10,233 bases of DNA from DATDAH01 sp036525535 (GTDB taxonomy: Bacteria > Actinomycetota > Acidimicrobiia > Acidimicrobiales > DATDAH01), in the NCBI GenBank assembly GCA_036525535.1, contig DATDAH010000171.1, positions 1 to 10,233 of the forward strand, in the 5' to 3' direction. Below, piece by piece: positions 1 through 5,290 of this stretch (its first letter is position 1; each line of letters starts with the position of its first letter). The notes below the pieces were generated by a model that was not told the DNA's origin, did not search any database, and saw nothing but the letters and a program-made list of their open reading frames with translations. The position numbers and the translations under genes were made by a program.

Positions 1-136
1 CACCGAAGACTCCAGACGCCCGGTCACCGTCCTGGAACCAGCTCCCCTCCGGCGCCCGCCGGCGGTGGAGCAACATGGCGATGACGGAGAACGCGGTGAC
101 GAAGACGACGATCCCGGCGCCGACGAGGAGGTTCAT
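1..136 (-). CDS. Probable DUF4239-family membrane protein, N-terminal fragment
   Basis: Only the first 45 codons are in the window; the gene continues past the left edge. The ATG is at 136-134. Residues 2-23 form one clear hydrophobic transmembrane segment, followed by an arginine-rich cytoplasmic-side stretch (HRRR) and a GSWFQDGDRASGVFG segment. By memory, a DRASGVFG-like motif just after the first helix is typical of DUF4239 (bestrophin-like) bacterial membrane proteins of unknown function, so the family call is moderate. Only 14 bp separate it from the stop of the DedA gene upstream, with no strong Shine-Dalgarno, so it is probably co-transcribed as the third gene of the leftward operon. 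Another family with an N-terminal anchor cannot be excluded from 45 residues. Confidence 0.6.
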   Translation of the reverse strand, partial: MNLLVGAGIVVFVTAFSVIAMLLHRRRAPEGSWFQDGDRASGVFG

Positions 137-150
137 AGCTCAGGCCGTTC

Positions 151-825
151 TCAACGGGGGACGTCGGACACCGGGGCGTCGTCGGCGTCGTCCGCCCCGT
201 CCGCGCCCGCCTTGCGGGCCTTGCGGATCTCCCACACCACCGGAGCCACCGAGACGATGATGATCACCCCGATCACCGGCAGCAGGTACTTGTCGATGCT
301 GGGGACCGACTCGCCCAGGATGTAGCCCAGCGAGGTCACCCCGACGGCCCAGAGGAACCCGCCGACGAGGTTGTAGACCAGGAAGGTGCGGTATTGCATC
401 TTCCCGGCGCCGGCCACGATCGGGGCGAAGGTCCGGACCACCGGCACGAAGCGGGCCAGGAGGATGGTCTTGGAGCCGTGCTCGGCGAAGAACTCCTGGC
501 TCTTCTCGATGTACTCCTGCTTGAAGATGCGGGAGTCCTCGCGCTTGAACAGCGAGGGGCCCACCCGGCGGCCGAAGGCGTAGCCCACCTGGTCCCCGAC
601 GACGGCGGCGGCGAAGCAGCCCGCCAGCAGGATGGGCAGCGGGGCGAGCTTGCCCTGGGAGGAGAGCAGGCCGGCGGTGAACAGCAGCGAGTCGCCGGGC
701 AGGAAGAAGCCGATGAGCAGCCCGGACTCGGCGAAGACGATCAGGAAGAGCCCGAGGGTCCCGAAGGTGGCGAGCAGGTGCTCGGGATCGAGATCGCCGA
801 GCAGGGCCAGGACGGGACGGAACAC
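151..825 (-). CDS. DedA family (SNARE-associated/VTT domain) membrane protein
   Basis: A polytopic inner-membrane protein of 224 residues, the usual DedA length. DedA proteins are implicated in lipid-carrier or phospholipid translocation and in membrane-potential and envelope homeostasis. Visible motifs are FAESG with Glu33, FFLPGDSLLF with Asp45, and the signature ARFVPVVRTFAP with Arg125, Pro128 and Arg131. The Glu/Asp and Arg/Arg spacings match the essential acidic and basic pairs described for E. coli YqjA/YghB. Hydrophobic segments lie at about 20-42, 48-80, 120-140, 148-172 and 180-199. The tail (201-224) is charged and Ala/Asp-rich. The open frame extends to 1092, but that part lies over the upstream gene and reads as a low-complexity shadow. 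I chose the GTG at 825-823, which lies 10 nt after the upstream stop. No strong ribosome site precedes it, so translational coupling is likely. The exact substrate is unknown. Confidence 0.93.
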   Translation of the reverse strand: MFRPVLALLGDLDPEHLLATFGTLGLFLIVFAESGLLIGFFLPGDSLLFTAGLLSSQGKLAPLPILLAGCFAAAVVGDQVGYAFGRRVGPSLFKREDSRIFKQEYIEKSQEFFAEHGSKTILLARFVPVVRTFAPIVAGAGKMQYRTFLVYNLVGGFLWAVGVTSLGYILGESVPSIDKYLLPVIGVIIIVSVAPVVWEIRKARKAGADGADDADDAPVSDVPR

Positions 826-835
826 CGGCCGGAGG

Positions 836-1303
836 CTAGCGGTGGCCCTGGCGCCGACCCCAGCTCTGCCACCAACCGGCGACGTCGAGGTCGATCGCGG
901 CGTCCTCGACCAGGACCTCGCCGTGGACCGTGGCCGGGGTGCGGTCGTCGTGGTCGGGCCCGGCCCGCTCCCACTCGAGATCGAAGCCGAGCGGGACCCG
1001 ACGGCCCACGACATCGGCGGGATCGTCGACGGCGAGGGCGAACGCCTCCAGCCCGATCGTCCAGCGCGCCCCGGGCTCCTCCTCGATGGCATCGGCCCAC
1101 AGGCCCGATGCCCGGACCTCCATGGAGCCCGGCCGGGGCCAGGGGACGTCCGGCTCGGTCAGCACGACCAGGTCGTGGCCGGGCCGGGCCAGGGTGGCGG
1201 TCACGATGACGAGCCCCGTCGCCGCGACGAAGGTCATCCCCAGGTGGCCGGCCTCGCTCCCGTCCGGCGACGACCAGGCCCACCGCCGGCGCTCGTCACC
1301 CAC
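836..1303 (-). CDS. Hypothetical protein, possible AttH/CrtC-like beta-barrel half
   Basis: A 155-residue soluble protein with no signal peptide or membrane segment, starting at GTG 1303-1301. I do not firmly recognise it. It opens with RRWAWSSPDGSEAGHLG, has a proline-rich VPWPRPGS segment (about 53-60), a WTIGLEAFALAVDDP segment (81-95), PLGFDLEWE (104-112), and ends with TVHGEVLVEDAAIDLD followed by GWWQSWG (about 125-149). Alternating hydrophobic strands, a 'tVhGev' strand and a terminal 'xxSWG' resemble one half of the AttH/hydroxyneurosporene-synthase-like (CrtC, DUF7064) lipocalin-like folds, where a G.R.HSWG motif is common. This is a memory-based, low-confidence family suggestion. 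It is the first gene of the leftward operon, 10 bp before the DedA start, and has its own leaderless-type promoter. The function is unknown. Confidence 0.72.
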   Translation of the reverse strand: MGDERRRWAWSSPDGSEAGHLGMTFVAATGLVIVTATLARPGHDLVVLTEPDVPWPRPGSMEVRASGLWADAIEEEPGARWTIGLEAFALAVDDPADVVGRRVPLGFDLEWERAGPDHDDRTPATVHGEVLVEDAAIDLDVAGWWQSWGRRQGHR

Positions 1304-1315
1304 GGCGTCACCCTA
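1304..1315 (-). promoter_or_regulatory. Putative leaderless promoter (-10 TAGGGT) of hypothetical/DedA operon
   Basis: On the minus strand TAGGGT (1315-1310) fits the actinobacterial TANNNT -10 consensus. It is followed by only six bases (GACGCC) before the GTG at 1303. That distance puts the transcription start at or next to the start codon, so the mRNA would have little or no 5' leader. No Shine-Dalgarno precedes the GTG, which agrees. No clear -35 hexamer is visible. The expected -35 position overlaps the -10 of the divergent gene. Confidence 0.5.
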
Positions 1316-1329
1316 GGAAGGTCAGCCCC

Positions 1330-1342
1330 TACCGTGGACGCC
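1330..1342 (+). promoter_or_regulatory. Putative leaderless promoter (-10 TACCGT) of SCP2-like/Fpg operon
   Basis: TACCGT at 1330-1335 fits TANNNT and is followed by seven bases (GGACGCC) before the GTG at 1343. Transcription would start at the start codon. There is no Shine-Dalgarno in the gap. The box lies 14 bp from the -10 of the divergent promoter, so RNA polymerase binding at one should exclude the other. No convincing -35 element is seen. Confidence 0.5.
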
Positions 1343-1696
1343 GTGCCGGAACGGTTTTCGCCCGAGTGGATCGCGGCCCTCGACGCCGCGGCCCGTTCCC
1401 TCCCGGGGGTGGGGGACCCGTTCGTCATCCAACAGGTCGTGACCGACCCGGACGGCGAGGTGGCCTGGCACGTGGACCTCGGGGACGGGGGCGTGCGGGT
1501 CCATCCGGGACGGGGCGACGACCCTGACGTGACCTTCACCCAGGACCGGGGCACCGCGGCGGCCATTGCCGAGGGGAGGCTGAGTGCGGCGGAGGCGCTG
1601 ACCTCCGGTCGCCTCGTCGTCCGGGGGGCGACGGCGCAGCTGACCAGGCACCGCGAGACGCTGGCCCGACTCGACGAAGCCTTGGCCGATGCCTGA
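1343..1696 (+). CDS. SCP2-like sterol/lipid-binding domain protein
   Basis: A 117-residue single-domain protein resembling the SCP2 sterol-transfer fold, a hydrophobic-pocket domain that binds sterols, fatty acids or acyl-CoA. Supporting pattern: strands VIQQVVTD and AWHVDL (28-46), then PDVTFTQDRGTAAAIAEG (61-78) and the helix-turn-strand SAAEALTSGRLVVRGAT (81-97). This matches the SCP2 C-terminal half in which an 'A...G.l...GrlrvrG' pattern follows a conserved threonine-rich strand. The reading frame is open for 700 bp upstream over the opposite-strand genes, but that part is a shadow. GTG 1343 fits the domain start and the leaderless promoter. Its end overlaps the next gene by 8 nt (ATG at 1689, stop at 1694-1696), so the two are translationally coupled. 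Why a lipid-binding protein would be paired with a DNA glycosylase is not evident. The ligand is unknown. Confidence 0.82.
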   Translation: MPERFSPEWIAALDAAARSLPGVGDPFVIQQVVTDPDGEVAWHVDLGDGGVRVHPGRGDDPDVTFTQDRGTAAAIAEGRLSAAEALTSGRLVVRGATAQLTRHRETLARLDEALADA

Positions 1697-2525
1697 GCTG
1701 CCCGAGGTCCGGGCCCACGCCGAGCGCCTGACGGCTGAGTTCGGTGGAGCCGTGCTGAAGCGGTTCGTGCCCATCTCGTTCACGGCGTTGAAGACCTATG
1801 CGCCCGCCCCCGACGTGGCCTACGGCGCACCTCTGCTGCGCGTCGATCAGCGGGGCAAGTACCTGGCGCTGGTCTTCGAGCCGGCGACGTTCGTCGTCCA
1901 TCTCATGCAGGGCGGCCGCCTGAAGCCGGACGACAAGCAGACCAAGAAGCCCCGCGGCGGCCTTTGCCGATGGGTCTTCGCCGACGGGCGGGCGCTGCTC
2001 CTCAGCGAGGCCGGGACCGAGAAGCGGGCCGGGGTGTGGGTGGTCGAGGCGTTGCGGGAGGGCGAGGAGCCCATCGCCCACCTCGGACCCGATGCCGACG
2101 GCCTCGACGCCGCCGGCGTGGCCGACCGCATCGGCGACCAGTCCAAGCGCCTGCACGGCGTCCTCCGCGACCAGCACCCCGTGGCCGGCATCGGTCGCCG
2201 CCTCGCCAACGAGATCACCCACAAGGCCAAGCTCTCGCCCTTCGCCAACGCGGCCAAGCTGACCCCGGACGAGGTCGACCGCCTCCACGCCGCCATCCAG
2301 GAGGCCGTGGCCGACGGCTTGGCCTACGAGCGCACCCGGGACGACATGAGCTCGTCCAAGGAGCGACCCGGTGCCGTCCACCACCGCACCGGCGAGACCT
2401 GCCCTGTCTGCGGCGACACTGTCCGCGAGGTCGCCTACGTGAAGTACACGGTCAACTACTGCCCCACCTGCCAGACCGGCGGCAAGGTCCTCGCCGACAA
2501 CACCACCAGCAAGTTCTTGAAGTAG
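1689..2525 (+). CDS. Fpg/Nei family DNA glycosylase (divergent paralogue)
   Basis: A 278-residue base-excision-repair glycosylase/AP lyase. It starts MPELPEV, in which Pro2 and Glu3 are the catalytic N-terminal residues once Met is removed. Lys57 in RGKYL corresponds to E. coli Fpg Lys57. HLMQGGRL (71-78) replaces the usual HLGMSGRL. The helix-two-turn-helix is PVAGIGRRLANEI (164-176). The C-terminal zinc finger has Cys238, Cys241, Cys258 and Cys261 and is followed by a GGKVLADNTTSKFLK tail. By my alignment several canonical DNA-contact residues differ: the helix-two-turn-helix Asn is Arg170, the zinc-finger Arg is Tyr253, and the intercalating Phe after Arg113 is Ala114. These changes point to a specialised paralogue rather than the housekeeping MutM. 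The damage specificity cannot be read from sequence. No Shine-Dalgarno is seen; translation is probably coupled to the overlapping upstream gene. Confidence 0.92.
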   Translation: MPELPEVRAHAERLTAEFGGAVLKRFVPISFTALKTYAPAPDVAYGAPLLRVDQRGKYLALVFEPATFVVHLMQGGRLKPDDKQTKKPRGGLCRWVFADGRALLLSEAGTEKRAGVWVVEALREGEEPIAHLGPDADGLDAAGVADRIGDQSKRLHGVLRDQHPVAGIGRRLANEITHKAKLSPFANAAKLTPDEVDRLHAAIQEAVADGLAYERTRDDMSSSKERPGAVHHRTGETCPVCGDTVREVAYVKYTVNYCPTCQTGGKVLADNTTSKFLK

Positions 2526-2556
2526 CTCGTCGGCTCAGATGAGGCCCAGCGACGAG
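2526..2556. terminator. Possible stem-loop at convergent gene ends
   Basis: CTCGTCG (2526-2532) can pair with CGACGAG (2550-2556), giving a 7-bp perfect stem around a 17-nt loop. It starts right after the Fpg stop codon and contains the last codons and stop of malate dehydrogenase (2535-2537). The two stops are 9 bp apart, so a bidirectional terminator would have to sit here. There is no T tract on either strand and the loop is large, so this is only a weak candidate. Confidence 0.25.
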
Positions 2557-3521
2557 ACGGTCTCGCGCTCGTCGGCCAGTTCGCCGTTGCTGGCGTCGAT
2601 GCGCTGGCGGGAGAACTCGTCGATGTCGAGGCCCTGGACGATCGACCACTCGCCGCCCGCGGTGGTGCAGGGGAACGACGAGAGCAGGCCCTCGGGTGTC
2701 TCATAGGAGCCGTCGGAGGGGATGGCCATGCTGACCCAGTCGCGGTCCGGCGTGCCGTCCAGCCAGGTCCGCACGTGGTCGACGGCGGCGTTGGCCGCGG
2801 AGGCGGCGCTGGAGCTGCCCCGGGCCTCGATGATGGCCGCTCCCCGCTGCTGGACCGTGGGGATGAAGTCGTCCTCGACCCAGGCCTCGTCGCCGATGAC
2901 GTCGAGCGCGGGCTTCCCGCCGATCTGGGCATGGAAGACGTCCGGGTACTGGGTGGCGGAGTGGTTGCCCCAGATGGTCATGCGGGTCACGTCGGCGACG
3001 GGTACGTCGGCCTTGGCCGCCACCTGGGCCAGGGCCCGGTTGTGGTCGAGGCGGGTCATGGCCGTGAAGTTCTTCTCGGGCAGCCGGTCGCAGTTGTTCA
3101 TGGCGATCAGGCAGTTGGTGTTGGCGGGGTTGCCCACCACGAGGATCTTGCAGTCGTCAGCGGCCGCGGCGGACAGGGCCTTGCCCTGGACGGTGAAGAT
3201 GGCGCCGTTCGCCTCCAGCAGGTCGGCCCGTTCCATGCCCTTGGTGCGGGGCCGGGAGCCGACCAGGAGAGCCACATCGGCGCCGTCGAAGGCGACCTCG
3301 GGCTGGTCGGTCTGGACGATGCTGTCGAGCAGCGGGAAGGCGCAGTCGTCGAGCTCCATGGCCACGCCCTGCAGGGCCCCCAACGCGGGAGGGATCTCCA
3401 GCAGCTGCAGGGCTACGGGTCGATCCGGGCCGAGCAGGTCGCCGTTGGCGATGCGGAACAGGAGGCTGTAGCCGATCTGGCCGGCAGCGCCGGTCACGGC
3501 CACGCGAGTGGGGGTTGCCAT
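2535..3521 (-). CDS. mdh: Malate dehydrogenase
   Basis: NAD-dependent oxidation of L-malate to oxaloacetate in the TCA cycle; cytosolic. The 328-residue length is normal for the MDH type found in actinobacteria and Thermus. The Rossmann nucleotide motif is TGAAGQIGYSLLFRIANGDLLG (10-31). The acidic NAD ribose contact is Glu42 in LLEIP. The mobile active-site loop SRPRTKGMERADLL has Arg90, Arg92 and Arg98. VVGNPANTN carries Asn131, LDHNRA carries Asp159 and Arg162, and IWGNHSATQYPD carries the catalytic His187. All catalytic residues are present. The ATG at 3521 has no Shine-Dalgarno but has a -10-like TAGGGT six bases upstream, so it may be leaderless and transcribed separately from the penicillin-binding protein gene 50-bp upstream. 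It converges on the Fpg gene. Confidence 0.97.
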   Translation of the reverse strand: MATPTRVAVTGAAGQIGYSLLFRIANGDLLGPDRPVALQLLEIPPALGALQGVAMELDDCAFPLLDSIVQTDQPEVAFDGADVALLVGSRPRTKGMERADLLEANGAIFTVQGKALSAAAADDCKILVVGNPANTNCLIAMNNCDRLPEKNFTAMTRLDHNRALAQVAAKADVPVADVTRMTIWGNHSATQYPDVFHAQIGGKPALDVIGDEAWVEDDFIPTVQQRGAAIIEARGSSSAASAANAAVDHVRTWLDGTPDRDWVSMAIPSDGSYETPEGLLSSFPCTTAGGEWSIVQGLDIDEFSRQRIDASNGELADERETVSSLGLI

Positions 3522-3533
3522 GGGCGGACCCTA
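3522..3533 (-). promoter_or_regulatory. Putative leaderless promoter (-10 TAGGGT) of mdh
   Basis: On the minus strand TAGGGT (3533-3528) is followed by six bases (CCGCCC) and then the ATG of malate dehydrogenase. The box and spacing are the same as at the 1303 start. No ribosome site lies in the gap. The 50-bp intergenic segment 3522-3571 shows no convincing -35 box. Confidence 0.5.
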
Positions 3534-3571
3534 CCGAGAGGGTCGCTGACCGATCTAGCCGACGAATCGGC

Positions 3572-5266
3572 TCAGCCGCCGGCCTCGGGCAGGGCGCCGG
3601 GGCCGACCGGCGGGGCCGGCAGGTTGACGAGGAACTCGTGAACGATCGGGGCCGCCACCTCCCCACCGATCCCGCCCCCCTCGACGACCACGGCGAAGGC
3701 CAGGTCGTCGATGAAGCCGGCGAACCAGGCGTGGGTCTCCGGCGGGTCCTCCTCGCCGAACTCGGCGGTGCCCGTCTTGCCCCCGACGTCCCGACCGATG
3801 ATGGCCGCGCCGGTGCCCGTGCCCGACCGCACGACCTCCCGCAAGAAGTCGGGTAGGGCCGCGGCGACGGCGGCGGGGAGCGTATGGCTCCCCTGGGTGG
3901 GCGGCTCGCCGGACAGGTACGGCGGCCGCCACGTCCCGTCATAGGCCGCGGCGGCGACCGTGGCCATGTGCAGCGGGGTGACCGACACCCGACCCTGGCC
4001 GATCGAAGCGGCCCCGAGCTCGGTGTCGGACTCCGGGAGCGGGAACGAGGGGGCCGCCACAGGCACGCCGATGTCGTAGGCCTGGTTGAACCCGAAGGTC
4101 TCGGCCATCTCGTGCAGCCGGGAGGCCCCGAGCTGGAAGCCCTGGCTGACGAAGGTGGTGTTGCAGGACTTGGCGAAGGCCTCGATGAAGGGGATGTCGC
4201 CGTAGTCCTCGCCGAAGGCATTGGTGAACGGGGCCGAGTCCCCGGGCCGGATCTCGTACGGGCAGGGCACGATCTGGTCGCCGTCGAGGCCCGCGCCGAG
4301 CAGGGCCGAGGCGGTGACGATCTTGAACGTCGATCCCGGGGCGTAGTCGCCCAGGAGGGCCCGGTCGAAGCCCGGGGGGTTGTTGGCCACGGCCCGGATG
4401 GCGCCCGTCCGGCTGTCGACCGCGACCAGAGCGGTGGGCAGGGTCAGGTTCGCGATCGCGGCTTCGGCCGCTCGCTGTGTGGCGTAGTCGATGGTGAGCT
4501 CCAGGGGCGGGGGGCCCTCGCCACCGAACTCCTCGAGGACGGCGGTGACCTGCCCGGCGGCATCGACGACCTCGATGCGGCCCACCGGGTCGCCGTCGAG
4601 CCGGCCCTCGTAGCCGGACTCCACCCCGTCGTCACCGACCAGGTCGCCCGCGGCGTAGTGAAGGCCGAGCTGGGTCGCCTCCGGCGCGCTCAGCTCCCGC
4701 AGGCCACCGATCAGGGAGCCGGCCAACCCGTCCAGACGGCTACCGGCACCGGGTCCACCCACCGCGAGGGGCTGGCCCCCGGCCGCGGTGATCACCGCGC
4801 GCGGCCCCTGCTCCCGCACCCGTTGGATCCGGGCGCCGTCGGTCAGGGCCGGGTGGAGGGATGCCGGCGTGAACGCCACGCCCCAGCTGCCGTCCACCCG
4901 CTGCAGGTCGACGGTGCCCTCATAGGCCCAGTGCCCGAGGCCTTGGAGGCCGAGGTCGGCGGCGAAGGCGGCGGTGGCCTCGTCCCCCGACGACTCGACT
5001 TCGATGTCGGCCACCTCGGCCGTGGCCACGTGCAGGGTGGCCCGGAACTGCTGCTGGACGGACGCGAAGTCCGCCGGCGGGTCGATGACCACCGCGGCCA
5101 TGGCCGCGGCGTCACCCGCCGCCCACGCGCTGAGGTAGACGGCGGCCGTCTCCTCAGCCGAGACGCCGTCGGCGCCCTCGCGGCCGAGGACCGAGCACGA
5201 GGGAACGAGGAGCAGCACGGCGACCGTGGTCGCCGCGATCTGTCCCTTTCCCTCTCGCCACCCCAG
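3572..5266 (-). CDS. Penicillin-binding protein (class B transpeptidase) with MecA-type N domain, probable lipoprotein
   Basis: Cell-wall D,D-transpeptidase that cross-links peptidoglycan outside the membrane. Numbering from the internal GTG at 5218: an NTF2-like MecA_N domain at about 22-120 (AVYLSAWAAGDAAAMAAVV onward), a PBP dimerisation region at about 130-235, and the transpeptidase domain at about 238-535. The transpeptidase motifs are complete: PGSTFK with nucleophile Ser296 and Lys299, SCN at 351-353, and KTG at 481-483. From that GTG the signal would be truncated (MLLLVPSC). The only in-frame start that restores one is CTG at 5266-5264, which adds a charged n-region (GWREGKGQ) and a hydrophobic core ending VPS-Cys, and has AGGAG six bases upstream. 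No ATG, GTG or TTG lies between the in-frame stop at 5293-5291 and 5218. The lipobox is imperfect (Pro at -2). It lies 24 bp after the aldehyde dehydrogenase gene. If the CTG is rejected, the gene runs 3572-5218 (548 residues). Confidence 0.92.
   Translation of the reverse strand: MGWREGKGQIAATTVAVLLLVPSCSVLGREGADGVSAEETAAVYLSAWAAGDAAAMAAVVIDPPADFASVQQQFRATLHVATAEVADIEVESSGDEATAAFAADLGLQGLGHWAYEGTVDLQRVDGSWGVAFTPASLHPALTDGARIQRVREQGPRAVITAAGGQPLAVGGPGAGSRLDGLAGSLIGGLRELSAPEATQLGLHYAAGDLVGDDGVESGYEGRLDGDPVGRIEVVDAAGQVTAVLEEFGGEGPPPLELTIDYATQRAAEAAIANLTLPTALVAVDSRTGAIRAVANNPPGFDRALLGDYAPGSTFKIVTASALLGAGLDGDQIVPCPYEIRPGDSAPFTNAFGEDYGDIPFIEAFAKSCNTTFVSQGFQLGASRLHEMAETFGFNQAYDIGVPVAAPSFPLPESDTELGAASIGQGRVSVTPLHMATVAAAAYDGTWRPPYLSGEPPTQGSHTLPAAVAAALPDFLREVVRSGTGTGAAIIGRDVGGKTGTAEFGEEDPPETHAWFAGFIDDLAFAVVVEGGGIGGEVAAPIVHEFLVNLPAPPVGPGALPEAGG
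5219..5234 (-). repeat. Perfect hairpin abutting the internal GTG of the PBP gene
   Basis: GGCGACC and GGTCGCC form a 7-bp inverted repeat with a 2-base centre (a realistic 6-bp stem with a 4-base loop). It ends directly at the GTG at 5218-5216. In mRNA it would mask initiation at that GTG, which has no Shine-Dalgarno. This favours the upstream CTG start or, alternatively, marks a control point. Confidence 0.45.
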
Positions 5267-5272
5267 CCTGCG

Positions 5273-5277
5273 CTCCT
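5273..5277 (-). promoter_or_regulatory. Shine-Dalgarno AGGAG deciding a CTG start
   Basis: The minus strand reads AGGAG followed by CGCAGG and CTG. This is a perfect Shine-Dalgarno core with ideal 6-base spacing to an in-frame CTG (5266-5264). It is the best-placed ribosome site near the 5' end of the penicillin-binding protein gene. Confidence 0.5.
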
Positions 5278-5290
5278 GACCCGCTCGGGC

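Noticed and set aside
826..1092. N-terminal extension of the DedA gene to 1092
   Set aside because: The extra 89 residues are Arg/Ser/Pro-rich and out of frame over the 155-residue upstream gene. DedA proteins normally begin near the GTG at 825.
836..1303. A frameshifted or truncated longer AttH-like protein continuing into the DedA extension frame
   Set aside because: The downstream frame reads Arg/Ser-rich low complexity rather than a continuation of the fold, so an intact short gene is simpler.
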